Of a stretch of DNA of 64,000 bases, positions 48,973-58,515 are shown in pieces. Under the pieces are notes generated by a model, which worked only from the letters and a program-made list of their open reading frames with translations, did no database searches and was not told where the DNA came from. How positions within the stretch are numbered: the first letter of the stretch is position 1; every line of letters starts with the position of its first letter. The stretch spans positions 1 to 64,000 of the forward strand of contig CAMLJY010000033.1 in NCBI GenBank assembly GCA_946480465.1, read 5' to 3'. The position numbers and the translations under genes were made by a program. The DNA is from an uncultured Burkholderiales bacterium (GTDB lineage: Bacteria; Pseudomonadota; Gammaproteobacteria; Burkholderiales; Burkholderiaceae).

Positions 48973-49524
48973 ATGAAGACCCTGTCCCGGCCCGCCCGAT
49001 GCTGCACCCGCCTCGGCACGGCTGCGCTGCTGGCGCTGGCCGGGACCATCGGCGGCCCCGCGCTGGCGGCCGACCGCTGCCCGGCCGTGGCGCCGGAAGC
49101 ACGCAGCGCGGCCTTCGACGTCGATGCGCTGTTCGCCCGCGGCGGCACCGCGCTCACGCCCAGTGGCCAGGCCCGGCTCGCGCGCTTCGCGCAGGTGCTG
49201 GACCGCAGCGACATCGAGGTCGTGGTCATCAGCGTGCCGCAGCCGCAGGGCGTGGCCGCCGAGGCCTGGCGATCGATGGGCCGGCAGCGCGCCGAGGCGG
49301 TGCGCCAGCACCTGGTGCGCCTGGGCGTGGCGCCGCAGCGCGTCTACACCGAGCAGCGCAGCACGCCGGTGCCGGCGCCGGCCGAACGGCAGGAGCTGGC
49401 CTCCGCGCCGCTGGTGATCGAGGCGGTCGGCGCGTGGCCGGGCGCGCTCGCCGGCCTGCGCGGGCCGACCTGCGTCGTCCAGGCGATGCCGCCGGCCCCG
49501 GCCGGTCGCCAGGTCCTGGCCTAG
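48973..49524 (+). CDS. Degenerate OmpA-like secreted protein
   Basis: 183 residues with a signal peptide (LLALAGTIGGPALAADR). The middle resembles a half-eroded OmpA domain: FDVDALFARGGTALTPSGQA, LARFAQVLDRSDIEVVVISV and RQRAEAVRQHLVRLGVAPQR. The TDxxG...N motif that binds peptidoglycan is missing. Third gene of the DUF4398 operon. Possibly a divergent partner that no longer binds the cell wall. Confidence 0.7.
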   Translation: MKTLSRPARCCTRLGTAALLALAGTIGGPALAADRCPAVAPEARSAAFDVDALFARGGTALTPSGQARLARFAQVLDRSDIEVVVISVPQPQGVAAEAWRSMGRQRAEAVRQHLVRLGVAPQRVYTEQRSTPVPAPAERQELASAPLVIEAVGAWPGALAGLRGPTCVVQAMPPAPAGRQVLA

Positions 49525-49547
49525 CGGCATAAGAACGCGGCCAGGTG

Positions 49548-51536
49548 ATGACCCACGGCCCCGACCGCAGCACGGCCGAGGCCGGCCTGGCTCGGGCCGC
49601 CGACGCGCCCGATCCGCCGCGCGACGAGGACGAGGCCGACGACGCCGGCCCGCGCCTGCGGCGCATGCTGATCACCAGCTTGACGCTGCTGTGCGCGGCG
49701 CTGGTGCTGGCCGGGCTCTACTTCGGCGCCGACATCCTGGTGCCGCTGACGCTGGCGGCGCTGCTGGGCTTCGTGCTCGACCCGCTGGTCAACCGGCTGA
49801 CGCGCTGGCGCTGGCCGCGCGCGCTGGCGGTGACGGTGGTGATGCTGTTCACCGCCGGCGTGCTGGCCTGCACCGCGGTGTTCGTCGGCACCCAGCTGGC
49901 GCAGCTGAGCCAGGACCTGCCGACCTACCAGTCGACGATCCAGAAGAAGCTGCGCACGCTGCGGCAGACCATCGTCGCGCGGCGGCCCTTCGGCGATGCA
50001 TCGCGGGTGATCACCGTCGTCGAGGGCGAGGTGGATGCCGCCCGGCGCGCGCTGGCGCGCGGCAAGTCCGCCGCCAGCGCGACGCGGGTGCAGGTGGAGC
50101 CGGCGCCGGTGTCGCCGCTGCAGGCACTGCTGCAGCTGGTCAGCCCGCTGCTGAAGCCGGTGGGCACGGCCGGCCTGGTGCTGGTGTTCCTGATCTTCAT
50201 CCTGCTGGGCAGCCGCGACCTGCGCGACCGCGCGCTGCGCCTGGTGGGCGGCAACCTGCACCAGACCACCGATGCGATGAACGAAGCGGCGCAGCGCGTC
50301 AGCCGCTACCTGACGATGCAGCTGCTGATCAACCTGCTGTACGGGCTGCCCTTCGCCGTCGGCCTGTGGCTGATCGGGGTGCCCGGCGCGCCGCTGTGGG
50401 GCCTGCTGTCGATCACGCTGCGCTTCCTGCCCTACGTGGGCTCGATCATCGGCGCGGTGTTTCCGCTGACGCTGGCCTTCGCGGTCGATCCCGGCTGGAA
50501 CATGTTCCTGTGGACGGCTGCCCTGGTGCTGACGCTGGAGACGGTGAGCAACAACCTGGCCGAGCCCCTGCTGTACGGCAGCAGCACCGGCCTGGGGCCG
50601 CTGGCGGTGCTGGTTTCGGCCACTTTCTGGACCGTGTTGTGGGGGCCGGTCGGCCTGGTGCTGGCCACCCCGCTGACGGTGTGCCTGGTGGTGATGGGGC
50701 GCCACCTGCCGCAGCTGCGCTTCCTGGACGTGCTGCTGGGCAGCGATCCGGTGTTCGACGCACCGACGCGCCTGTACCAGCGTCTCCTGGCCGGCAACGT
50801 CGAGGAGGCGATCGAGCAGGCCGAATGTGCGCTGCAGCAGGAGCCGCTGCGCCGCTTCTACGGCGGCACGGCGCTGCCGGCGCTGGCCCTGGCCGAGCAC
50901 GAGCAGCACCGCAGCGGACCCGAGCACCGCCGCCGCGTGCAGCGCGGACTGTCGGCCCTGGTGCGCGACCTGCGCGCCGCCGCGCCGCCGGTGCCCGCCA
51001 CCGGCGAGCCGCTGCTGTGCATCGGCCTGCGCAGCGATGCCGACGGCCTGGCCGCGCAGATGCTGTCCCATGCGCTGGCCGCCGAAGGCCTGCCGGCGCA
51101 GGCGCTGCCGCCGGCGCGCATCAGCGCCGAGCAGATCACCGGTCTGGCGCTGGGCGGCACGCCGGCGGTCGTGCTGGTCAGCGCGCACCCGCCACCCGCG
51201 GTGGTCGCGCGCTACGTCTGCCGCCGGCTGCGGCGCGAGCGGCCGGGCGTGCAGCTTCTCATCTCGACCTGGAATCCGCCGGCCTCGGGTGCCGCGGCGC
51301 GCCCCGGGCAGGCCGCGGGTGCCGAACGGGGAGGCGACCTGGCGGCCGAACCGGGGGCTGACTTGGGCGCGGACCGGCGCGTCGACGGCTTCGATGCGAC
51401 GCTGGACCTGCTGCTCCAGCGTGTCGGCGCCGCCGCGCCGCCTGCCGGCGACGCGGCCGTGCCCGTGGCCGGAGCGAAGGGCGCGCCGGGCTGGATGGCG
51501 GCGCCGAACGAGGCGCCTTCCTACAGCCCCAGGTGA
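49548..51536 (+). CDS. AI-2E-family permease with fused Rossmann-like C-terminal domain
   Basis: 662 residues. Residues 40-395 are a standard AI-2E permease (GLYFGADILVPLTLAALLGF, TLRFLPYVGSIIGAVFPLTL, SNNLAEPLLYGSSTGLGPLA). The cytoplasmic extension, about 265 residues, has a helical part (DAPTRLYQRLLAGNVEEAIE) and a segment reminiscent of cobalamin-binding/Rossmann modules: LLCIGLRSDADGLAAQMLSH and TPAVVLVSAHPPP. The His ligand motif DxHxxG of B12 domains is absent. ATG 49548 or GTG 49545. A sensing or regulatory domain is inferred. Confidence 0.85.
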   Translation: MTHGPDRSTAEAGLARAADAPDPPRDEDEADDAGPRLRRMLITSLTLLCAALVLAGLYFGADILVPLTLAALLGFVLDPLVNRLTRWRWPRALAVTVVMLFTAGVLACTAVFVGTQLAQLSQDLPTYQSTIQKKLRTLRQTIVARRPFGDASRVITVVEGEVDAARRALARGKSAASATRVQVEPAPVSPLQALLQLVSPLLKPVGTAGLVLVFLIFILLGSRDLRDRALRLVGGNLHQTTDAMNEAAQRVSRYLTMQLLINLLYGLPFAVGLWLIGVPGAPLWGLLSITLRFLPYVGSIIGAVFPLTLAFAVDPGWNMFLWTAALVLTLETVSNNLAEPLLYGSSTGLGPLAVLVSATFWTVLWGPVGLVLATPLTVCLVVMGRHLPQLRFLDVLLGSDPVFDAPTRLYQRLLAGNVEEAIEQAECALQQEPLRRFYGGTALPALALAEHEQHRSGPEHRRRVQRGLSALVRDLRAAAPPVPATGEPLLCIGLRSDADGLAAQMLSHALAAEGLPAQALPPARISAEQITGLALGGTPAVVLVSAHPPPAVVARYVCRRLRRERPGVQLLISTWNPPASGAAARPGQAAGAERGGDLAAEPGADLGADRRVDGFDATLDLLLQRVGAAAPPAGDAAVPVAGAKGAPGWMAAPNEAPSYSPR

Positions 51537-51542
51537 CCACCG

Positions 51543-51575
51543 CCGATGCGGCCGCGCCAGCGCGCTGCCTAGAGT
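51543..51575 (+). promoter_or_regulatory. GATG-N19-CCTA promoter signature, upstream of bacterioferritin
   Basis: CCGATG (51543-51548), 19 bp, CCTAGAGT (51568-51575), 29 bp before ATG 51605. The -10 octamer is identical to that at 47509. Confidence 0.6.
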
Positions 51576-51604
51576 TGCCGCTGCAACCCCATGAGGACAT
51601 CACC

Positions 51605-52180
51605 ATGCTGACCCGTACCCGAGACAAGGCCCCGCAGGGCCCGTCCGCCGCGACGGCGGCGCCCCGCCTGGAACTGGACGAAGCCGCCATCGAACGCGCC
51701 CGGCAGCATCTGGACGAGGGCGCGGTCACGCCCAGCTACGGTCCCTGGCGGGACGAGATCGTGCGGCTGCTGAACGCCGCGCTGGCCACCGAGCTGGTGT
51801 GCGTGCTGCGCTACAAGCGCCACCACTTCACCGCGCGCGGGCTGGCATCGCCGGCCGTGGCCGAGGAGTTCATGGTCCATGCCAGCGAAGAAGCGGCGCA
51901 CGCCGACCGCATTGCCGAGCGCATCGTGCAGCTGGGCGGCGAGCCCGATTTCGCGCCGGCCACGCTGCTGCAGCGCAGCCATGCCGACTACGACGAGTCG
52001 CGCGAGCTGAAGGCCATGGTGCGCGCCAACCTGGTCGCCGAGCGGGTCGCGGTGGAAACCTACCGCCAGATGATCCAGCTGATCGGCGACAAGGACCCCA
52101 CCACCCGCCGCCTGCTCGAGGAAGTGCTGCACGACGAGGAAGAGCACGCCGACGAGATGGCCGACCTGCTGGACGACTAG
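51605..52180 (+). CDS. Bacterioferritin/ferritin-like diiron protein
   Basis: 191 residues. A four-helix bundle carries ferroxidase ligands in the family order: Glu in ATELVCVLRYKRHHF, Glu/His in HASEEAAHADRIAERIVQ, Glu in NLVAERVAVETYRQMI and Glu-Glu-His in VLHDEEEHADEMADLL. There is a non-conserved 40-residue N-terminal tail. It oxidises and stores iron, protecting against peroxide. No haem-ligand Met at the usual Bfr position is certain, so it may be a non-haem Dps/Bfr relative. Confidence 0.88.
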   Translation: MLTRTRDKAPQGPSAATAAPRLELDEAAIERARQHLDEGAVTPSYGPWRDEIVRLLNAALATELVCVLRYKRHHFTARGLASPAVAEEFMVHASEEAAHADRIAERIVQLGGEPDFAPATLLQRSHADYDESRELKAMVRANLVAERVAVETYRQMIQLIGDKDPTTRRLLEEVLHDEEEHADEMADLLDD

Positions 52181-52583
52181 CGCCATCGGGCGCTGCCGGC
52201 TCGTTGTGGGGGCCTGCCGCACGCCTCGCCGGTGCCTTGTCTGGCACCCCGACTCGTCCCGGCGCGGGCCCCGATCTCTGCCGCGCAGGCTCCCAGGGCC
52301 TGTTCACGCTGCGGCGCGATCGCCGTGGCGAGGCCAGGCCAGGCCCCGGGGGGCCGTCCTCCCGCCGTGCCGCCCGACCCCGGACGGCACGCCTTTGGTG
52401 CGCTTGCGCTCCGTGCCCCGCACCTCACCGGGGCGGGCGTAGGAGCCGGCCCACACGCGGGCTCGTCCCCCGCCGATGGTGGGGACACCCGTGTTGCGGC
52501 ACGATGGGGCCATCGACGATTCCCGGCGCCTCACCCGTTAGGTCAACGTCCCGGCCCTCGTTCTTCACCTGCTGAGTTCTGAC
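52181..52583. other. Intergenic region without recognised genes
   Basis: 403 bp. No coding-like frame with a ribosome-binding site is seen on either strand, and no copy of the GATG-N19-CCTA signature. It probably holds the promoter of the response-regulator gene at 52584. Confidence 0.5.
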
Positions 52584-53048
52584 ATGACACCCCTGGACGC
52601 CACCCTCGACCGGCCGCCGCTGCGCCACCCGCAGGCGTCGGCGCGGCGCGCCGCGGCCGGCACGGACGAGCCGCTGCGATGCTTCCTGGTGGAAGACAAC
52701 GGCGTGATCCGGCAGAACCTGGTCGCCACGCTGGAGGAAATGCTGACGGTCGAAGTGATCGGCACCGCCGAGGACGAGCCCGGCGCGCTGCGCTGGCTGG
52801 AATCCGCGCCGCGGCCCTGCGACCTGGTGATCGTCGACCTGTTCCTCAAGCACGGCAGCGGTTTCGGCGTGCTGAGCAAGCTGCACGAGCTGATGCCCGA
52901 AGCCCATCCCGTGGTGCTGAGCAACTACGCCACGCCTGACATCCGCCGCCGCTGCCTGGCGCTGGGTGCGGAGCGGGTGTTCGACAAGTCCGCCGAACTC
53001 GAGGATCTGCTGGACCATTGCGGCACGCTCGGCGCGCGGCCGCGTTGA
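52584..53048 (+). CDS. Single-domain response regulator
   Basis: 154 residues. A 30-residue leader precedes a receiver: RCFLVEDNGVIRQNLVATLE, phospho-acceptor Asp85 in LVIVDLFLKHGSG, VVLSNYATPDIRRRCLALGA and FDKSAELEDLL at the conserved Lys. There is no output domain. It sits inside the stress module with no kinase beside it, so phosphate may come from an unlinked kinase. Confidence 0.88.
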   Translation: MTPLDATLDRPPLRHPQASARRAAAGTDEPLRCFLVEDNGVIRQNLVATLEEMLTVEVIGTAEDEPGALRWLESAPRPCDLVIVDLFLKHGSGFGVLSKLHELMPEAHPVVLSNYATPDIRRRCLALGAERVFDKSAELEDLLDHCGTLGARPR

Positions 53049-53067
53049 ACGACGCAGGGAGCGAACG

Positions 53068-53313
53068 ATGAACCGCCTTCCGCCCGACCCGAAGCGCCCG
53101 GACGCCCGCGGCGCGGCCCCACGCCGTCGCGGCCGAGGCCAGCGCCGGCTGCATGGGCTGGCCTACGTGGCGGTGGCCGCGGGCGCGCTGGCCGCCGCCG
53201 GTTTGCAGCCGCCGCACACCGCGGCGGTGGAGGTGGGCACGGTGATGGTCGCGACCACGGCCGGCGGGGAGCTGGCGTGGCCGTCCGGCGGCCGGCCTGC
53301 CGCGGCGCGCTGA
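53068..53313 (+). CDS. Small basic protein with one hydrophobic segment (81 aa)
   Basis: ATG 53068 with GGGAGCGAACG upstream, 19 bp after the response-regulator stop. The N-terminal third is Arg/Pro-rich (RRRGRGQRRLHGLAYVAVAA), followed by a hydrophobic stretch AYVAVAAGALAAAGL and a short tail. Could be a small secreted or membrane-tethered protein. No family recognised; may be a chance ORF in GC-rich DNA. Confidence 0.4.
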   Translation: MNRLPPDPKRPDARGAAPRRRGRGQRRLHGLAYVAVAAGALAAAGLQPPHTAAVEVGTVMVATTAGGELAWPSGGRPAAAR

Positions 53314-53344
53314 CGCCGCCGTCCGCATCGCTTGCCCCGGGCCC

Positions 53345-54709
53345 ATGATCCAATTCCGCTGCGGCCGCTGCGGCCAGGCCGTGTATTTCGAGAACGTGCG
53401 CTGCGGCCAGTGCAACGCCCTGCTGGGCTTCCTGCCGGGTGAGCGCTGCATGGGCGCATTCGAGCCGGAGACGGCTGCGGACGTGCACGCGGCGACGCCT
53501 GCGGCCACCACCGCCGGCGCCACCGCCGCCACCGCCGCCACCAGCACCATCACCGCCGCCGGCTCCGCGCCCGGAGCCACGCCTGTGGCCGGTGCAGTCG
53601 CTGCAGTCGGTCAAGTCGCTGCAGTCGCTTCGGCCCCTGCGGCAGGCAATGCCCCTGCCCCTGCCCCTGCCCCTGCCCCTGCCCCTGCCCCGCCCGAGCC
53701 GGCCGGGACGCCGCGCTGGCGCCGCGTCGGCGAGGGCTGCGCTGGCGCCGGCGCGCTGTTCAGGCCCTGCGCCAACCGGGTGCAGCACGACGTCTGCAAC
53801 TGGATGCTCGATCCCGGCGACGAAGGGCCGCTGTGCCGCAGCTGCCGGCTGACGGCGGTGATCCCCGACCTGGCGGTGGCCGGCAACAAGGCCCGCTGGG
53901 CCGCGATCGAAGCGGCCAAGCGGCACCTGATGTTCACGCTGATCGAGCACGGGCTGGACCCCGAGCCCAAGACCTCGCCGGCGGACACCAAAGGCCTCGC
54001 GCTGCACCTGCTCGCTGCCGTGCCCGGCGGACTGCCGGTGATGACCGGCCATGCCGGCGGCATCGTGACGATCAACGTCGCCGAGGCCGACGACGTCGAA
54101 CGCGAAGCCACCCGCGTCGCCTTCGGCGAGCCGGTGCGCACGCTGCTGGGCCACCTGCGGCACGAGTTCGGCCACTACCTGCAGTACCGCTGGATCACCG
54201 GTCCCGCGGCCGAGGCCTGCCGCGCCGCCTTCGGCGACGAACGCGCCGACTATGCCGCGGCGTTGGCGCGTTATCACGCCGAAGGGCCGCCGGCCGACTG
54301 GCAGCAGCGCTTCGTCAGTGCCTACGCCAGCGCCCATCCCTTCGAGGACTGGGCGGAAACCTGCGCCCACGTGCTGCTGGTGAGTGATGCGGTGCAGACC
54401 GCCGAGACCTGGGGCCTGCGGCTGGACGGCCCGGTGGCGCGGGCGCGGCCGCGCACTTTGCGCAGCCTGCCGATGGACCGGGTGGTCATCGAGCACTGGC
54501 TGCCGGTGGCGCAGTTCCTGAACGCGATGAACCGCAGCCTGGGCCTGCGCGACGGCTACCCGTTCCTGATGCCCGATGCGGTGCTGGAGAAGATGGCCGT
54601 GGTGCAGCGGCTGCTGGCGGATGCGGCGCGGCGGCGCAAGGCGGCCCGCTTCGCGGCGGGCGCGCTTGCGGGCGGCCAGGGTGCTGCCCGGGGCGCAGCC
54701 ACGCGATGA
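53345..54709 (+). CDS. Zinc-ribbon putative metallopeptidase (HEFGH)
   Basis: 454 residues. The N-terminal zinc ribbon has [20 protein letters not shown] (residues 6-25). A low-complexity Ala/Thr/Pro linker of about 85 residues follows, including an AP repeat. A second Cys cluster ([16 protein letters not shown]) precedes the peptidase-like domain with [14 protein letters not shown] (HExxH) and [13 protein letters not shown]. This matches the PF15887-type zinc-binding metallopeptidase family found in betaproteobacterial stress clusters. Substrate unknown. Confidence 0.85.
   Translation: MIQFRCGRCGQAVYFENVRCGQCNALLGFLPGERCMGAFEPETAADVHAATPAATTAGATAATAATSTITAAGSAPGATPVAGAVAAVGQVAAVASAPAAGNAPAPAPAPAPAPAPPEPAGTPRWRRVGEGCAGAGALFRPCANRVQHDVCNWMLDPGDEGPLCRSCRLTAVIPDLAVAGNKARWAAIEAAKRHLMFTLIEHGLDPEPKTSPADTKGLALHLLAAVPGGLPVMTGHAGGIVTINVAEADDVEREATRVAFGEPVRTLLGHLRHEFGHYLQYRWITGPAAEACRAAFGDERADYAAALARYHAEGPPADWQQRFVSAYASAHPFEDWAETCAHVLLVSDAVQTAETWGLRLDGPVARARPRTLRSLPMDRVVIEHWLPVAQFLNAMNRSLGLRDGYPFLMPDAVLEKMAVVQRLLADAARRRKAARFAAGALAGGQGAARGAATR
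53651..53692. repeat. 6-bp tandem repeat (GCCCCT x6 plus variant) encoding Ala-Pro
   Basis: Six exact GCCCCT units and a final GCCCCG encode the (AP)n stretch in the metallopeptidase linker. In-frame length variation between strains is likely. Confidence 0.92.
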
Positions 54710-54850
54710 GCAGCAGCCGGCGGGGTCGGCGGCCCGATGAAGCCGTGAAATCCTGGCGCTGCCGGCGTCCGCACGCTTGAGGCGGATCAATGCGGCGCCG
54801 CGGCGGTTCGGCAGCATCGCGCGACACGCAGAACATCAGGGAGCCGCACG

Positions 54851-57800
54851 ATGCGGTCATGGCAGCGAATCACGGCCGTGCTTCGCGGCGAAGGGTCCGG
54901 CGTTTCTCCGCCGGGCGGCCGCCATTCACTCAGCAGGGGCCACGGCCCCGGCGATCAGCCGTCCGCCGCCGGCCGGCCCGGGATGGCCGGACACACGGGC
55001 CACACCCCGGGCCACACCCCGGGACACGCCCCGGCAAACACCCCGGGACACGCGGCGGCACAAGCCGGAGGCGGCGCCCACGGCGCCGCAGCTCGGGCAG
55101 CGCTGCTCTACGCGGCGTTCGGTGCGGCATGGATCCTCTGGTCGGACACCGCGCTGTTCCGGCTGGCCGAGGACGTGCCGGCCATGGCGGTGCTCAGCCG
55201 GTGGAAAGGACTGCTGTTCGTGCTGTTGTCGGCGGCGCTGGTCTACCTGCTGGCCCGCCGCTCGCGGGCTGCCGCCAGTGCGGCCGTGGCGCTGCCCGCG
55301 CCCGGCGCGGACGCGCGGCTGATCGTCGTGTCCGGCGTGGCGGCGCTGGCCATCCTGGGCACCGGTGTCGCCGGCGCGGTGTCCGCCGCACGCGCCGAGC
55401 GCGAGGAAGTCATCGGCCTCCTGCGCACGGTGGTCGAACTGAAGTCGGGACACTGGGAGCGCTGGCTGTGGGAGCGGCAGCACCAGGCCCGGTTCCTGGG
55501 CCGTGATCCGGAGCTGCTGCTCCTCGTCCAGCAGCGTGCGGCCGGGCAGGACGGCGGCGCATCCGCGGACGTTCTGCGCCGGGTCTGTGAACGGGGCGAC
55601 TGCATCGGCGCCCGCCTGCACTGGCGCGATGGCTCTTCGCTGCCGGCCAACGGCGGACCGGCCGCAGACCACGTCGAACGCGCGCTGCGCACCTCGTCGG
55701 CGGAGTTCGCGGACGCCGTCGCCGGGGACAGCGCCGCCGCGTCGATCGAGCTGGCCGTGCCGGTGGCCGCCGCGCCGGGTTCGGCACCGGCGGCGCCCGC
55801 GGTGCTGGTGCTGCGCTTCGACGCGAGCGCGGCAATCGCCGAACTGCTGGAACCCGCGGGCCGGGCCTTCGCCCCGATGCAGGTGCTGTTGTCGCGCCGC
55901 GAGGACGCGTCGCAGGTCGTGCTGCACGGCGGCACTGGCGACGGCTCGGCCAGCACGCTGCGCCGGTTCACGCCGGCCGCCACGTCGTCGTGGCCCGTGG
56001 ACCTGCCCGCGGGCGGCGGGGCGCGCACATTCGGCGCCTCGGGGGACGACGGGACCGAGGTCGTCGGTGTGGCCAGCCGGCCCCGGTCGCTCGGCTGGAC
56101 GCTGTCGGCCCATGTCGCCGCGCAGCACCTGCTGCAGCGGGCCTGGGGTGCCATCGGGTGGATCGTCGTCGCGGCCTTGGCGGCGCTGGCAGGCGCCACG
56201 GTGGCCGCGTTCGGCCTGCACCAGCGGCGCGAACTCGCCTTTGCGCGCCGCGAGCATGCGCAGCAGCAGCTGCGGCTGCAAACCGCGGGCCTGCTGGACG
56301 CCATCGCCAACGGCACGCCGGACGTGATTTACGCGAAAGACCTGCAGGGCCGGTACCTGTTCGCCAATGCGGCGGCCTGCCGGGCGCTCGGCAGGCCGGT
56401 CGGCGAAGTGATCGGGCGCGACAGCAGCGCCTTCCTGTCGGCAGCGGATGCCGCGCGCGTGGCGGCACTGGATGCCGAAGTGATGGCCTGCGGCGAGGTC
56501 CGCTGCAGCGAGGGGGAACTGGCCACGGCCGAAGGCAGGCGCGACTACCTGCATACGATCGGCCCGCTGCGCGATGCCGCGGGACGCCTCACCGGCACCT
56601 TCGGCATCCTGCATGACGTGACCGAGCGCCGGCGGCAGGAACTGCGCCACCGGCAGTGGGCCAAGGCCTTCGAGAGCACGCGCGACGGCGTGATGATCTG
56701 CGACGCTCGGGGCCGCATCGAGAGCATCAACCCAGCCTTCACCGAGATCACCGGCTACGCGCTCGACGAGATCGTGGGCCGCACGCCGGCGCTGCTGCAC
56801 TCGGGGCGCCAGGACCGCGCGTTCTACCGCGCGCAATGGGCCTGCCTGAAGGCCGCGGGCCACTGGCGCGGAGAGATCTGGAATCGGCGCCGCAGCGGCG
56901 AGGTCTATCCCGAGTGGCTGACGATCCACGCCGTGCGCAGCGAGGCCGGCGAGGTCAGCAACTACGTCGGCGTCTTCACCGACATCACCCGCGTGAAGGA
57001 AGACGAGGCCCGGCTGGAGCGGCTGGCCAACTTCGATCCGCTGACCGAGCGGCCGAACCGCCGCCTGATGCTGTCGCGCCTGCAGCAGGCCCTGGCGCAG
57101 GGCCAGCGGCACGGCCGGCGCACGGCGCTGCTGTACATCGACCTGGACGGGTTCAAGACCGTCAACGACAGCCTGGGACACCCCGCCGGCGACGAACTGC
57201 TGGTGTGCATCGCGCAGCGCCTGGGCGATCGGCTGCGCGAGGGCGACACGCTGGGCCGGCTCGGCGGGGACGAATTCCTCGTGCTCGTGGAGTCGGTGCC
57301 GCATCCCGAGGACGTGGCGACGCTGGCCCGCGACCTGCTGGCCGCGGTGGCGCAGCCGGTGATGCTGAGCGGCGGCCGCGAGGCCTACGTGACGGCCAGC
57401 ATCGGCATCAGCCTGCACCCGGAAGACGGCGCCAGCGGCGCGACCGAGCTGCTGCGCGATGCCGATGCCGCGATGTACCGGGCGAAGGAACTGGGGCGCA
57501 ACTGCTTCAGCTTCTACACGCAGGAGCTGAACGCCCAGGCCATCTCCAAGCTGGACACCGAAGCCGCGCTGAGCCGCGCGGCCGAGCGTGGCGAGCTGCT
57601 GCTGCACTACCAGCCCAAGGTGGAGGCCGCGAACGGCCGCATCAGCGGCGCCGAGGCGCTGCTGCGCTGGCAGCGCGACGGCGAGCTGGTGCCACCCTGC
57701 CGGTTCATTCCGCTGGCCGAGGCCAGCAGCCTGATCCTGCACATCGGCGAGTGGGTGATCGACCAGGCCTGCGGGCAGATCCGCCGCTGGCGCGAGGCCG

Positions 57801-58390
57801 GGCTGGAGATGCCGTGCATCGCCGTCAACGTGGCCGCGCGCCAGTTCGCCGCCGGCAACCTGGACCAGGTGGTGCGCGAAGCGCTGCAACGCCACGGCGT
57901 GCCCGCGGACCGGCTGGAGCTGGAGCTGACGGAAAGCATGCTGGTCGAGCAGCCCGAGCGAGGCATCGCGCTGCTGGGGCGGCTGCGGGACATCGGCGTG
58001 AAGCTGTCGCTCGACGATTTCGGCACCGGCTACTCGAGCCTGGCCTACCTGCGCCAGTTCCCGATCGACTCGCTGAAGATCGACAAGTCCTTCGTCGACG
58101 AGATCGGCCGCGGACCGAACGGCACCGCCATCGTCGATGCGGTGATCGAGCTGGCGCACCGGCTGCACCTGACGGTCGTCGCCGAGGGCGTGGAGACCGA
58201 TGCCCAGCAGGACCACCTGCGGCAGCGGGGATGCGACGTGCTGCAGGGCTATCGCGTCGGCCGGCCGATGGGGGCCGACGCCTTCGAGGCGCGCTGGCGC
58301 GCGCAATCGTCGACTGCGACCGGCGTTGCGGGCGGGCTTGCCGCGCCTGCCGGGACGACAGTGCCGGAATCGGCCGAGCCGGGCGCCTGA
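54851..58390 (+). CDS. Large membrane CHASE-like/PAS-PAS-GGDEF-EAL protein
   Basis: 1179 residues. The N-terminal cytoplasmic tail has a GHTP-type repeat (GHTGHTPGHTPGHAP). TM helices lie at about 85-135, 160-180 and 435-458; the 180-430 region is extracytoplasmic. Two PAS domains follow (DVIYAKDLQGRYLFANAAAC; SINPAFTEITGYALDEIVGR). GGDEF at 805-809 (LGGDEFLVLV) has a variant DPLTERPNR instead of DxLTGLPNR. EAL at 935-937 (GAEALLRW) has [14 protein letters not shown]. Likely a bifunctional c-di-GMP enzyme responding to a periplasmic signal. Confidence 0.88.
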   Translation: MRSWQRITAVLRGEGSGVSPPGGRHSLSRGHGPGDQPSAAGRPGMAGHTGHTPGHTPGHAPANTPGHAAAQAGGGAHGAAARAALLYAAFGAAWILWSDTALFRLAEDVPAMAVLSRWKGLLFVLLSAALVYLLARRSRAAASAAVALPAPGADARLIVVSGVAALAILGTGVAGAVSAARAEREEVIGLLRTVVELKSGHWERWLWERQHQARFLGRDPELLLLVQQRAAGQDGGASADVLRRVCERGDCIGARLHWRDGSSLPANGGPAADHVERALRTSSAEFADAVAGDSAAASIELAVPVAAAPGSAPAAPAVLVLRFDASAAIAELLEPAGRAFAPMQVLLSRREDASQVVLHGGTGDGSASTLRRFTPAATSSWPVDLPAGGGARTFGASGDDGTEVVGVASRPRSLGWTLSAHVAAQHLLQRAWGAIGWIVVAALAALAGATVAAFGLHQRRELAFARREHAQQQLRLQTAGLLDAIANGTPDVIYAKDLQGRYLFANAAACRALGRPVGEVIGRDSSAFLSAADAARVAALDAEVMACGEVRCSEGELATAEGRRDYLHTIGPLRDAAGRLTGTFGILHDVTERRRQELRHRQWAKAFESTRDGVMICDARGRIESINPAFTEITGYALDEIVGRTPALLHSGRQDRAFYRAQWACLKAAGHWRGEIWNRRRSGEVYPEWLTIHAVRSEAGEVSNYVGVFTDITRVKEDEARLERLANFDPLTERPNRRLMLSRLQQALAQGQRHGRRTALLYIDLDGFKTVNDSLGHPAGDELLVCIAQRLGDRLREGDTLGRLGGDEFLVLVESVPHPEDVATLARDLLAAVAQPVMLSGGREAYVTASIGISLHPEDGASGATELLRDADAAMYRAKELGRNCFSFYTQELNAQAISKLDTEAALSRAAERGELLLHYQPKVEAANGRISGAEALLRWQRDGELVPPCRFIPLAEASSLILHIGEWVIDQACGQIRRWREAGLEMPCIAVNVAARQFAAGNLDQVVREALQRHGVPADRLELELTESMLVEQPERGIALLGRLRDIGVKLSLDDFGTGYSSLAYLRQFPIDSLKIDKSFVDEIGRGPNGTAIVDAVIELAHRLHLTVVAEGVETDAQQDHLRQRGCDVLQGYRVGRPMGADAFEARWRAQSSTATGVAGGLAAPAGTTVPESAEPGA
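54989..55052. repeat. 12-bp tandem repeat (GGGCCACACCCC-type) encoding GHTP
   Basis: Five or so degenerate copies in the 5' part of the GGDEF-EAL gene encode Gly-His-Thr-Pro and variants. The tract is His-rich and cytoplasmic by the predicted topology. Confidence 0.75.
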
Positions 58391-58470
58391 AGCCGCGGCC
58401 GGCGGGACCCGCCCGCGCGGCGGATGGCGCGACAACCCTCGCCGCGTCCGCGGCGGCACGCCTGCTGCGC

Positions 58471-58515
58471 CGCGCCTACCGCGACGGCGCCTACCGCGGC
58501 GGCGCCTACCGCGGC
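58471..58515. repeat. 15-bp tandem repeat (GGCGCCTACCGCGGC x3)
   Basis: Three units, the first with two substitutions, directly at the 3' end of the minus-strand hemerythrin-like gene. Its TAG stop (58506-58508) is formed by the repeat, and each unit carries the same potential stop triplet. Confidence 0.88.

Noticed and set aside
52500..52583. Sixth GATG-N19-CCTA signature before the response-regulator gene
   Set aside because: ACGATG is present near 52502, but the candidate CCTC box lies 22 bp away and does not match CCTA.
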